Assembly (NCBI GenBank): GCA_016292045.1
Contig: JAEEZX010000072.1
Location: 1-40,179, forward strand
From: Bacteroidaceae bacterium
GTDB lineage: Bacteria; Bacteroidota; Bacteroidia; Bacteroidales; Bacteroidaceae
Direction: 5' to 3'
DNA length: 40,179 bases
Part shown: positions 1-7,463 of the stretch, piece by piece
How the letters are laid out: each line of letters starts with the position of its first letter
Position numbering within the stretch: position 1 is the stretch's first letter
Position numbers and translations under genes: made by a program
Notes under the pieces: model-generated
Database searches by the model: none
Told to the model about the DNA's origin: nothing
What the model saw: the letters and a program-made list of their open reading frames with translations, nothing else

Positions 1-142
1 GAACACGGTAGTTGCGATAAATGTTCGTTCGAATTTAATGGATCAATCTCAAATGTCAGGCGGTGAAAAAGCATATAGCCCAGGTGGTCGTGGAGAAGCT
101 CGTGGGGTGCTCAACGATCCCGATGCTTGGGATGAATGGTAA
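1..142 (+). CDS. C-terminal part of a small Asp/Trp-tailed peptide (5' end outside window)
   Basis: The frame is open from base 2 to a TAA at 140-142 and gives 46 residues, starting NTVVAINVRSNLM and ending NDPDAWDEW. The start codon lies left of the window. I recognise no named family, but the layout matches the complete 46-residue peptide at 27347-27487: an alternating hydrophobic stretch after a proline/threonine segment, a short polar Gly/Ser middle, and a terminal DAWD(E/D) tag. There is no membrane segment in the visible part. A rho-independent terminator follows at 223-254, so this is probably the last or only gene of its transcript. That it is a real gene is inferred from the resemblance to the second copy. 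Confidence 0.5.
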   Translation, partial: NTVVAINVRSNLMDQSQMSGGEKAYSPGGRGEARGVLNDPDAWDEW

Positions 143-160
143 ACGAGGAGCAAAGCTCCG

Positions 161-188
161 AGGTAAGAAGTAAGATGTAAGAAGTCAG
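161..188 (+). repeat. Heptad repeat array downstream of the first peptide gene
   Basis: Four consecutive 7-bp units lie here: aggtaag, aagtaag, atgtaag, aagtcag. They sit between the stop codon of the truncated peptide gene and its terminator. Units of the same period recur at 4743, 14836, 20545, 21780 (8-bp version), 38536 and 38642. A short hairpin (ggagc-aaa-gctcc, 147-159) lies just upstream. Confidence 0.6.
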
Positions 189-222
189 TGGTCTGATGGC
201 CTTCTGAATACAATCAATAAAG

Positions 223-254
223 GCGGAGTGGCAGAAATGTCGCTCCGCTTTTTT
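223..254 (+). terminator. Rho-independent terminator
   Basis: Stem gcggagtg (223-230) pairs with cgctccgc (241-248), with one T-G wobble, around a 10-nt loop, and is followed by six T residues. It would end transcription of the peptide gene at the left edge. Confidence 0.8.
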
Positions 255-363
255 GTTTCGCTTTACACATTTTTCGGGGGAAAGAGTGGCAGGCACACCA
301 GTTCCTTATGTGTGGGGACACACAAATATCAATGTCCGTAATGTCCGTTCACGATGCTCTCAG

Positions 364-550
364 AGCTGCTGCAGAGCCGCTGCAGAGCCGCTGTAGAGCC
401 CTAGCCACGTCCTACCTACGCTCTACCCACGCCCTACCCACGTCCTACCTACGTACTAGCCATACTCACGGAGCAGCTTAGGTGCAGCTTAGGAGCTGCC
501 TAGGAGCTGGCAAGGAGCTGCCTAGAGTATGCCTAGAGTATGGCAGACAG
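364..550. repeat. Seventeen-unit degenerate 11-bp tandem array
   Basis: The 187 bp divide exactly into 17 units of 11 bp with no insertion or deletion. Early units read agccgctgcag, middle units cgtcctaccta and cgccctaccca, late units ctgcctaggag and atgcctagagt, so the consensus drifts along the array while the phase is kept. Just upstream, 331-348 is a perfect 9-bp duplication (aatgtccgt twice). The array fills most of the 544-bp gene-free stretch 143-686, between the terminator at 223-254 and the promoter at 593-622. There are no spacers, so it is not CRISPR. A 76-residue open frame across it has no coding features. I know of no named element with this structure. Confidence 0.85.
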
Positions 551-592
551 TTTACAAATTACTGTCGATATAATAAAAAATGGGAAAAAACA

Positions 593-622
593 TTGTTGTT
601 TAAAGAAAAATACTTATCTTTG
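593..622 (+). promoter_or_regulatory. Bacteroidetes-type promoter for the ATPase-M15-dprA genes
   Basis: A -33 TTG at 593-595 and a -7 box TATCTTTG at 615-622 are separated by 19 bp, matching the Bacteroides TTTG/TAnnTTTG pattern. The first gene starts at 687, leaving a leader of roughly 60 nt. Confidence 0.7.
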
Positions 623-686
623 CAGACGAAAGTTGGCAAAAGTGTGGTAAAATCACACAAAACCGAACTTTCTTGTGTAAAAAGGC

Positions 687-2027
687 ATGAAAATAGAAAG
701 AGACATCATTAAACAGTTCAAGGCATGGAAGGAGACAACTGACAGGAAACCCATCCTGCTGAAGGGTGCCCGCCAGATTGGTAAGACGTGGGCGATGGAA
801 ACATTCGGACAGGAGTGCTTCAAATATTGTGTCAAGTTCGATTTCGACCGCCAGCCAGAACTGAAATCCGTGTTCCAAACATCCAAGGACCCGCAGCGAC
901 TCATCAAGGAGTTGACGCTCTATTGTGAACAGCCCATCATTGCGGGCGAGACGCTGATGATCTTCGATGAGATACAGGAATGCGAGGAGGCGCTGAACAG
1001 TTTGAAATACTTCTGCGATGAAGCCCCGCAGTATCACATCATTGCCGCAGGTTCGCTGTTGGGTGTGGCCGTCAAGCGACGCAGAATGACGGTGCCGGTG
1101 GGAAAGGTCAGAATCATCAATATGTTCCCCGTCACGTTCAAGGAATTCCTATGGGCCAGTGATGCAAGTACCTACGAGTATATCGATTCGTTGGATGAAA
1201 TCCGTCATCTGCCCGAAATCATCATGAACAAACTGCGCGCGGAGTATCGTCGCTATCAAGTCTGTGGCGGTATGCCCGAGGCCATCGTGGCACTGCTGGA
1301 AGACAAGGGTATCGGTGAGGTTGAAATGGCTTTGCAAGGCATCCTCGACCTCTATGAGCTGGACTTCGCCAAGTATGCCGAGCCGCGCGAGATTCCCCGC
1401 ATTCATGCCGTCTGGCACTCGCTGCCCGCCCAGTTGTCGAAGGAGAACCGGAAGTTTGTGTGGAAGGTCATCAAGACGGGTGCCCGTTCCAAGGACTACG
1501 AGGATGCCCTGATGTGGTTGGAGGATGCCGGCATGATTCATCGTATCTTCAGCATCAGTAAGCCAGGTATGCCCCTGTCGGCCTACGAAGATACCGATGC
1601 CTTTAAAGTCTATGCCTGCGACTGCGGTCTGTTGCGTCGTATGGCCCGCTTGCCTGCCACAGTTGTCACTGACCCTATCGCCAACTACACAGAGTTCAAG
1701 GGGGCTATGGCCGAGAATGTCGTCCTGCAGTCCATTTTGCCCCTCATGGACGACCAGAAACCCTATTACTGGATGTCGCCAGGTACGGCAGAAGTGGAAT
1801 TTATTATCCAGTGGGACGACGAGATAATCCCCGTTGAGGTCAAGGCCGAGGAGAATATCAGCGGCAACAGCCTCGCGGTATACACGAAGACATACGAGCC
1901 CCGTCACCGCATGCGTTACAGTATGCTGAACCTTCAGTACAACTGCGGCCTGCTCAGCAGTCCTGCACCATTGGCAGGCTGGATGGACAAGTGGATGGAT
2001 ATAATAAGATGCACAGAACATAAATAG
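687..2027 (+). CDS. AAA-type ATPase with DUF4143 C-terminal region
   Basis: The 446-residue protein has a Walker A loop GARQIGKT (residues 27-34) and a Walker B segment LMIFDEIQE (Asp94-Glu95), followed by the 'IIAAGSLLGVA' sensor-like strand. The C-terminal half has the layout of DUF4143 proteins, including a small winged region and a late AEVEFII...VPVEVKA-like pattern (about 368-387) that recalls the PD-(D/E)xK nuclease fold. This is a very common accessory ATPase family in Bacteroidetes and archaea. Its substrate is not known, and roles in DNA handling or toxin-antitoxin-like functions have only been guessed. It has its own promoter and is followed after 17 bp by the M15 peptidase gene. 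The ATG at 687 is the first in frame after the promoter. Confidence 0.9.
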   Translation: MKIERDIIKQFKAWKETTDRKPILLKGARQIGKTWAMETFGQECFKYCVKFDFDRQPELKSVFQTSKDPQRLIKELTLYCEQPIIAGETLMIFDEIQECEEALNSLKYFCDEAPQYHIIAAGSLLGVAVKRRRMTVPVGKVRIINMFPVTFKEFLWASDASTYEYIDSLDEIRHLPEIIMNKLRAEYRRYQVCGGMPEAIVALLEDKGIGEVEMALQGILDLYELDFAKYAEPREIPRIHAVWHSLPAQLSKENRKFVWKVIKTGARSKDYEDALMWLEDAGMIHRIFSISKPGMPLSAYEDTDAFKVYACDCGLLRRMARLPATVVTDPIANYTEFKGAMAENVVLQSILPLMDDQKPYYWMSPGTAEVEFIIQWDDEIIPVEVKAEENISGNSLAVYTKTYEPRHRMRYSMLNLQYNCGLLSSPAPLAGWMDKWMDIIRCTEHK

Positions 2028-2044
2028 GCACAGTGCAGTCGGAA

Positions 2045-2668
2045 ATGAGAAAGACTCATAAAAACAACGTATTAAAAGCCGTGTGCGTCGCCATGATGCT
2101 GATGATTGTGGCGGTGGCGAGCGGGCGCGAGGGATTTGCCGTGAGGGAGATACCCGACGAGGTGTTCCTGCGTATGAAGCAGGGAGGCTCGTACCCGCAG
2201 GGATGCCCGGTGAAGCGCTCCCAGTTGCGCTATCTCACACTGCGCCACTGGAATATGCAGGGTGAGGAAAAGGCTGGGGAACTCGTATGCAACGCACAGA
2301 TAGCAGACGACCTGCTGGCGATATTCGAGGAGCTATACGACGCACACTATCCCATACATTCTGTGCGTCTTATCGATGATTTCGGAGCCGATGACGAGGC
2401 ATCGGTGGCTGCCAACAACACATCATCGTTCTGCTATCGCAAGGTGGCCGGCACCAAGACACTCTCGCGACACGCACGGGGAATGGCGATAGACATAAAC
2501 CCGAAAGACAATCCGATGGTGAAGCCGAAGAGGAAGGGCGGTCCCATACCCAAGGTGGCGCACACCATCACGGAGAGCGATATATGCTACAAGGCGTTCC
2601 GCAAGAGAGGATTCACGTGGGGAGGCCATTGGCGCACAGTGAAGGACTATCAGCATTTCCAGCGATGA
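2045..2668 (+). CDS. Secreted M15-family (VanY/M15C-like) peptidase
   Basis: The product is 207 residues from the ATG at 2045; an in-frame GTG at 2033 would add four. A hydrophobic N-terminal segment (about residues 9-24) looks like a signal peptide. The zinc site of M15 peptidases is visible: SRHARGMAIDIN (His143, Asp150) and, near the end, GGHW...DYQHF (His204). Enzymes of this fold cleave D-Ala-D-Ala or L-Ala-D-Glu bonds in peptidoglycan; which bond is cut here cannot be told from sequence. The stop codon overlaps the dprA start (ATGA at 2665-2668), so the two are probably translationally coupled. The enzyme would act in the periplasm. Confidence 0.88.
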   Translation: MRKTHKNNVLKAVCVAMMLMIVAVASGREGFAVREIPDEVFLRMKQGGSYPQGCPVKRSQLRYLTLRHWNMQGEEKAGELVCNAQIADDLLAIFEELYDAHYPIHSVRLIDDFGADDEASVAANNTSSFCYRKVAGTKTLSRHARGMAIDINPKDNPMVKPKRKGGPIPKVAHTITESDICYKAFRKRGFTWGGHWRTVKDYQHFQR

Positions 2669-3741
2669 ACGAAGAAGCACTATATGCCATAGCTCTCTCG
2701 ATGATGCCCCGCATCAGTGCCGTGCAGCGCTGTGAACTGCTGGCCGACAGCGGTAGTGCAAAGGCGGCGTGCGAGCATCCTTCCGTGAAGCAAAGGGTGG
2801 AGCCGCTCCTAGAGCGTGCAGAGAAGGAAATGGAGTGGGCGGAGCGCCACAACATACAATGCATACCCATCAGCGACGAGCGCTATCCGAGACGCATGCG
2901 ACTTTGTCCGGATGCTCCCGTAGCGCTGTTCCTGCTGGGACGTGCGAATCTGAATCCTGAGCATGTGCTGGCAGTGGTGGGCACGAGGCAAATCACGGAG
3001 TACGGACGCCGTCTCTGTGAGGAATTCATCAGCGAACTGGCGCAGAAGAGTCCCGGCACACTCATCGTGAGCGGACTGGCCTACGGTGTGGATGTGCACG
3101 CACACAGGGCATCGCTGCAACACGGATTGCCGACTGTAGGCGTGCTGGCACACGGTCTCGACCAGATATATCCCTCGGTTCACAGGAAGACGGCTGCGGA
3201 GATGATAGAGAAGGGCGGGGGACTGCTGACGGAATTCCCCAGCGGGACACATGTGGAGAGAGCGTATTTCCTGCAGCGCAACCGCATAGTGGCAGGTATG
3301 GCCGATGCCACAATCATCATACAGGGAGCGTACAGGAGCGGCAGCATGGTGACGGCCGACATCACAGACAGCTACGGAAGGGAGCTCTTTGCCTGTCCGG
3401 GACGCGTGGGCGATGAGATGTCGGAAGGGTGCAACCGTCTGATACAAACCCAGAAGGCACACATGATGCTCAGTGTGGACGATTTGCTCAGGGAGATGAG
3501 CTGGCCCAACGAGTTGCTCCGCATGCAGACGATGCAGGACGGTGTGCAACAGACGCTGTTCCCCGACATGACTCCAGAGGAGCGCAAGATTGTGGATGCG
3601 CTGCGAGATGCGGACGGATGCACCGTCAACGAGATAGCACAAAAGACGGGATTGCCGATAGGGAGCCTCAGCGGCCTCCTGTTCAGTATGGAGATGAAGG
3701 GAGTGCTGCGGCAGGGTGCAGGCGGACGCTACACACTATAA
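2665..3741 (+). CDS. dprA: DNA processing protein DprA
   Basis: The protein is 358 residues from the ATG that overlaps the preceding stop; the open frame extends 27 codons upstream inside the M15 gene, but the overlap start fits better. Order of parts: an N-terminal helix-hairpin-helix/SAM-like region, a Rossmann-type DprA core (VVGTRQITEYG, SGLAYGVDVHAHRASL, TEFPSGT, FLQRNRIVAGMADATIIIQG, CPGRVGDEMSEGCNRLI), and a C-terminal winged helix of about 60 residues ending RYTL. DprA binds single-stranded DNA and loads RecA during natural transformation. No other competence gene lies nearby. The last 6 bp overlap the convergent regulator gene. Confidence 0.95.
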   Translation: MNEEALYAIALSMMPRISAVQRCELLADSGSAKAACEHPSVKQRVEPLLERAEKEMEWAERHNIQCIPISDERYPRRMRLCPDAPVALFLLGRANLNPEHVLAVVGTRQITEYGRRLCEEFISELAQKSPGTLIVSGLAYGVDVHAHRASLQHGLPTVGVLAHGLDQIYPSVHRKTAAEMIEKGGGLLTEFPSGTHVERAYFLQRNRIVAGMADATIIIQGAYRSGSMVTADITDSYGRELFACPGRVGDEMSEGCNRLIQTQKAHMMLSVDDLLREMSWPNELLRMQTMQDGVQQTLFPDMTPEERKIVDALRDADGCTVNEIAQKTGLPIGSLSGLLFSMEMKGVLRQGAGGRYTL

Positions 3742-4704
3742 CTTCACGTCGTCAAGTTTCACCAGTCCGTTGACGATGGCGTAGATGGTGAGACCGGCAG
3801 GGGAATGTATCTGCAGTTTGCGTGAGATATTGCGACGATGGGTCATCACAGTGTTGACGGAGATGAACATGTTTTCCGCAATCTCTTTGTTTGAAAGACC
3901 CTTCACCACCTCTACGATGACTTCCTTCTCGCGCTCGGAAAGTCCGTTGGCGGATGCGTCGTCCGAGCTTTCGCTATCATCATCGATGCGGGCAGGATGC
4001 TGGCGCACCTCTTCCTCCAGGCTTGCCACACTCTCGGCAAAGAGAGTATCCTCCAAGCGGCAGTGGGTGAGGAGTTCCTCCTCCATCATATAGATGTCCA
4101 TGAGCACCTCGTTGAGAAGGGGGGCGTTGGAGTCGGAGGGGTAGTATTTGATGATGATGTTCTTGAGTTCGGCACTGCTCTTCCCGATGCTCTCGTGATT
4201 GTCCTGATGCTGGTGGATGAGTTCGGAAAAGCGGCGGTTGCCCTCGGGTATCTTACCGCAGAGCAGCGTCTCCACGTACGGGTGCACGTGTTCATTCTCA
4301 TAATTCATGTGGCGGCCCACCTCGGCAGCGTATTCGTCGTAGAACTTAAGAATGAGGAAAGCTATCTGATTGCGGGAGCAGTCTATGGCTTCAATGAGTT
4401 TGCGTCGGATGGCGGGCAGGCGGAAGTCCACGAAATAGGTGTGAGAGCGTTTTAGATAGTCGAGCAGAGCTCCTACATTGACTCCTTCTACCAGTTCGTT
4501 CAAATGTGCATTGTTGCCCGATTTCACGAAATTGACCACAGCCAGGAAAGTGCCTGTGTCCACTCCGCATGACTTACAGGCGGCAGCTACGCTCTGGTCG
4601 CCAAAACCGAGTGCCAGATTGAAGCGCGAAAGGATTTGCAGCATTCGGTAGTCGTCGCTGATGAGATCGCTCAAGGGGTCTCCTGCATGATACTTCTCAA
4701 TCAT
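3736..4704 (-). CDS. LuxR-type regulator with hemerythrin (RIC/ScdA-like) di-iron domain
   Basis: The 322-residue protein starts with a region like the ScdA/YtfE N-terminal domain (FGDQSVAAACKSCGVD), but the usual Cys-Cys pair is missing. A hemerythrin-like bundle follows, with ligand candidates SHTYF, the HxxxE motif in RHMNYENEH, HQHQDNHES, and a second HxxxE in THCRLED. After an acidic linker comes a LuxR/GerE helix-turn-helix (GLSEREKEVIVEVVKGLSNK...SVNTVMTHRRNISRKL). The architecture suggests DNA binding controlled by a di-iron centre that senses oxygen, nitric oxide, peroxide or iron. It is divergent from the porin-imelysin-di-heme operon with 197 bp between, which suggests it regulates that operon. 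The domain calls are firm; signal and targets are inferred. Confidence 0.88.
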   Translation of the reverse strand: MIEKYHAGDPLSDLISDDYRMLQILSRFNLALGFGDQSVAAACKSCGVDTGTFLAVVNFVKSGNNAHLNELVEGVNVGALLDYLKRSHTYFVDFRLPAIRRKLIEAIDCSRNQIAFLILKFYDEYAAEVGRHMNYENEHVHPYVETLLCGKIPEGNRRFSELIHQHQDNHESIGKSSAELKNIIIKYYPSDSNAPLLNEVLMDIYMMEEELLTHCRLEDTLFAESVASLEEEVRQHPARIDDDSESSDDASANGLSEREKEVIVEVVKGLSNKEIAENMFISVNTVMTHRRNISRKLQIHSPAGLTIYAIVNGLVKLDDVKL

Positions 4705-4726
4705 AGTAGATACTTAATTTCGGGTG

Positions 4727-4734
4727 CAAAGGTA
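4727..4734 (-). promoter_or_regulatory. -7 box for the hemerythrin-LuxR gene
   Basis: On the minus strand this reads TACCTTTG, 23 nt upstream of the ATG at 4704. No clear -33 TTTG is seen; a heptad array (4743-4770) occupies that position. Confidence 0.6.
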
Positions 4735-4742
4735 CGAAAATT

Positions 4743-4770
4743 AGTTGAGAGTTGAGGGTTTAGAGTTTAG
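4743..4770. repeat. Heptad array next to the regulator promoter
   Basis: Four units lie here: agttgag, agttgag, ggtttag, agtttag. Together with the adjoining -7 box this matches the element at 14819-14870: gcaaagRtacgaaaWttagtt leads into the array in both places. Confidence 0.75.
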
Positions 4771-4845
4771 AGAATGCGCAGGGAGGGGCTGTAAATACCC
4801 AAAAGTAGGTATCGGGAAGTGTGAAAAAATCACAAATTTTGCGTA

Positions 4846-4876
4846 TTGCAGAACAGCGGAAATCGCCGTACCTTTG
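4846..4876 (+). promoter_or_regulatory. Promoter of the porin-imelysin-di-heme operon
   Basis: TTG at 4846-4848 and TACCTTTG at 4869-4876 are spaced by 20 bp. This places the transcript start near 4882, which rules out the in-frame ATG at 4821 and supports the ATG at 4902. Confidence 0.7.
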
Positions 4877-4901
4877 CAGCCGGAAAACAAACACAACGCA
4901 A

Positions 4902-6269
4902 ATGAGTGAAATGAAACATATGGTTATGGCTGCTGTCGCGGGTCTCATGATGGCTCAGACAGCAGCCGCACAGTGGAATGCGGACAGCACGGAATGGGAC
5001 AGCTACGAGAGATGGCGCCTGGGCGGATACGGTGAGGCTGTAGCTGCATTCAAGGACTACAAGACGGATCGCATGCGCAACGCTTCCATGGGAGCGACGC
5101 ACGAAAGGCGCAACACGATAGCCATACCGCGCTTCGTGATTGCCGGTGACTATAAGTTCAACAGGCATTGGAACCTCGGTGTGGAGATAGAATTCGAGGC
5201 TGGCGGCACGGGTACGGCAATAGAAATCGAGGAGGGTGAGAATCAGTTCGAATATGAGACAGAGGTGGAAAAAGGCGGTGAGGTGGCTCTGGAACAATTC
5301 CACATCACATACCATCTGAACCAGTATTTCAACGCACGTGTGGGTCACATGATAGTGCCTGTGGGACTGACGAACGCCCACCACGAACCAATCAGTTTCT
5401 TCGGCACGGTGCGTCCGGAAGGCGAAACTACCATCATTCCCAGCACGTGGCACGAGACGGGTATCGGTTTCTTCGGCCAATTCGGAAAGCGATGGGCATC
5501 GTTCGACTGGGAGGCTCAGATTGTGGCCGGTCTCAATGTCAACGGCTTCCAGCGCAAGACATGGGTGGCAGGCGGTAAGCAAGGTCTCTTCGAAGTGGAC
5601 AACTTCACATCTCCTGCATACGTGTTCCGCCTGAACTACAGGGGAATCCCCGGTCTGCGTCTCGGAGCAAGCGTGTACTACTGCAACGACTGCACGAGCA
5701 ATGCCGATCCCAGCAAGGTGTCAGGCTATAACTTCAGCGCACCGCTGGTGATATGGAGCGTGGATGCACAGTATGTGAACCGTTGGGTCATTGCGCGTGC
5801 GAACGTGTTGCGCGGACATCTTAGTAACAGTTATAAGGTGGGAGTGGCCAACAACCTCTCGCTGGGCAAGAACACGCCCTACAGCCGCATGACACCCGTA
5901 GGCGAGGTGGCTGTGAGCTACGGAGGTGAGGCGGGTCTGCGTCTGAAAGGTTTTGTGCGCAGCGCCAAGATGCCGGACATCATTCCCTTCGTGCGCTACG
6001 AATACTATAATCCGCAGGAGAAGGTGGAGGCTCCCGAACTGTCCGACCCGCGTTTCAGGGTGAGCATGTGGACAGCAGGTGTCAACTACCGTCCATTGCC
6101 CTATCTCGTGGTGAAGGCCGACTACACCACACGTCGCATCGGAGGTGGTGCCTACAACAGTGAGAACGAGTTCGCTCTGGGTATCGCATTCACGGGATGG
6201 TTCTTCGGAGACAAGGCATCGCAGGCCCGCGCCGCAGCACGCAAAGCACGTAAGAAAAACAACAACTAA
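4902..6269 (+). CDS. Outer-membrane porin-like beta-barrel, first gene of a redox/iron operon
   Basis: The protein is 455 residues. An N-terminal signal peptide (hydrophobic run ending QTAAAQ, cleavage near residue 24) is followed by alternating beta strands and turns typical of Bacteroidetes phosphate-selective-porin-like barrels, with segments such as FNARVGHMIVPVGLTNAHHE. Specificity cannot be read from sequence. The barrel appears to end at AFTGWFF, and an 18-20-residue basic tail (GDKASQARAAARKARKKNNN) follows, which is unusual because barrels normally end in an aromatic residue. The gene heads a tightly packed operon: imelysin after 14 bp, then the di-heme protein, a second porin and a cytochrome lipoprotein. 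Uptake of an iron or heme-related solute is inferred from that context. Confidence 0.82.
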   Translation: MSEMKHMVMAAVAGLMMAQTAAAQWNADSTEWDSYERWRLGGYGEAVAAFKDYKTDRMRNASMGATHERRNTIAIPRFVIAGDYKFNRHWNLGVEIEFEAGGTGTAIEIEEGENQFEYETEVEKGGEVALEQFHITYHLNQYFNARVGHMIVPVGLTNAHHEPISFFGTVRPEGETTIIPSTWHETGIGFFGQFGKRWASFDWEAQIVAGLNVNGFQRKTWVAGGKQGLFEVDNFTSPAYVFRLNYRGIPGLRLGASVYYCNDCTSNADPSKVSGYNFSAPLVIWSVDAQYVNRWVIARANVLRGHLSNSYKVGVANNLSLGKNTPYSRMTPVGEVAVSYGGEAGLRLKGFVRSAKMPDIIPFVRYEYYNPQEKVEAPELSDPRFRVSMWTAGVNYRPLPYLVVKADYTTRRIGGGAYNSENEFALGIAFTGWFFGDKASQARAAARKARKKNNN

Positions 6270-6283
6270 ATCGAAATAAAACT

Positions 6284-7453
6284 ATGAAAATGAACTTCAA
6301 GTATGCCTTTGTGGCATTGATGATGGCCTGTGCGGGTTTCACTTCGTGCAGCGAGGATGACGACCCCAACAACCAGCCGGACCAGCAGGTTGCGGCAGCA
6401 GACATCGAGTATTGGCAGGCCAACAGCACCAACTGGAACAACTACATGATTAATGTGGCAACGTTGCTGACAAAAGATGCCAGCCGTCTTTACAAAGAGT
6501 GGAATGATGAGCCCGATGCCTACAAGACAACGTTCACTACAAAGAGTGATGCATTCCCCACATACAAGGACATTATCATACAGATAATCGACGGTTGCGT
6601 GGATATTGCCAACGAGGTGGGTGTGGCAAAAATCGGTGACCCCTATAATCTCTACAAGGAAGGCAAGACCGTTCAGGCACTCTATGCAGTGGAGTCGTGG
6701 TACAGCTACCACAGCCGTCAGGACTACAAGAACAACATCTATTCCATACAGAACGCCTTCTTCGGCAACCTGTCGGATGAAAACGGCAATGTGACGGCAG
6801 CAAACAAGTCTATTGCCAAATATGTGGAGAATCGCAATGCCGAGCTTTACCAGAAGGTGAAGAACGCTATCACGGATGCGGCAGATGCCATCTGGGCCAT
6901 TCCCGACCCGTTCCGCAATCATATCGGTGATCCCAAGGTGCTCGTAGCAATGGAGAAGTGCGCAGAACTGACAGCGGTGCTTGACGAGGATCTCAGGACA
7001 TTTATCAGCGCAAATATCGACGAGGCGGAGTTTCAGCAGATAGCCGCTCAGTATGTCAGCGCCGTGGTGCTTCCCACATATCAGAGCCTGAAGGAGAAGA
7101 CTGTCACCCTGAACAACGCCATCCGCGCATTTGCCGCCAACCCGAGCAATGCCGGTTTTGAGAAGGCATGTGAGGCTTGGCTTGATGCTCGTGCTCCCTG
7201 GGAGACGAGTGAGGCATTCCTCTTCGGTCCCGTTGCCGATCTGGGTCTCGACCCCAATATGGACTCATGGCCTCTGGATCAGGACGCTATCGTGAATATT
7301 CTGAAAAACGGCAACTTCTCTGCCCTCAACTGGGACGGTGAATACGACGAGGACGACAAGGCGATAGAGACAGCGCAGAGCGTGCGCGGTTTCCACACGC
7401 TGGAGTTCCTGCTCTTCAAGAACGGCTCACCCAGAAAAGTGGCTGCCGAGTAA
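6284..7453 (+). CDS. Imelysin-like (M75) lipoprotein
   Basis: The 389-residue protein has a lipoprotein signal (GFTSC, Cys22), an acidic linker, and a mostly helical body. The GxHxxE signature of imelysin/EfeO-type M75 proteins is present as GFHTLE (369-374), close to the C-terminus. Imelysin-like proteins are linked to iron uptake, and the His/Glu pair is thought to be a metal site; peptidase activity in the family is doubtful. It lies 14 bp after the first porin and 10 bp before the di-heme oxidoreductase. Imelysin genes are often found next to DHOR-type genes, so the pairing supports both calls. It probably sits on the periplasmic face of an envelope membrane. Confidence 0.9.
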   Translation: MKMNFKYAFVALMMACAGFTSCSEDDDPNNQPDQQVAAADIEYWQANSTNWNNYMINVATLLTKDASRLYKEWNDEPDAYKTTFTTKSDAFPTYKDIIIQIIDGCVDIANEVGVAKIGDPYNLYKEGKTVQALYAVESWYSYHSRQDYKNNIYSIQNAFFGNLSDENGNVTAANKSIAKYVENRNAELYQKVKNAITDAADAIWAIPDPFRNHIGDPKVLVAMEKCAELTAVLDEDLRTFISANIDEAEFQQIAAQYVSAVVLPTYQSLKEKTVTLNNAIRAFAANPSNAGFEKACEAWLDARAPWETSEAFLFGPVADLGLDPNMDSWPLDQDAIVNILKNGNFSALNWDGEYDEDDKAIETAQSVRGFHTLEFLLFKNGSPRKVAAE

Positions 7454-7463
7454 ATGAAAAAGA

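Noticed and set aside
364..550. CRISPR or coding interpretation of the 11-bp array
   Set aside because: There are no unique spacers between repeats, units are directly abutting and degenerate, and the 76-residue frame over it lacks any protein-like pattern.
2584..2664. 27-codon extension of DprA inside the M15 gene
   Set aside because: The ATGA overlap start gives a normal DprA N-terminus.
4821..4901. Longer N-terminus for the first porin
   Set aside because: The promoter at 4846-4876 lies within it, and the signal peptide begins at the later ATG.
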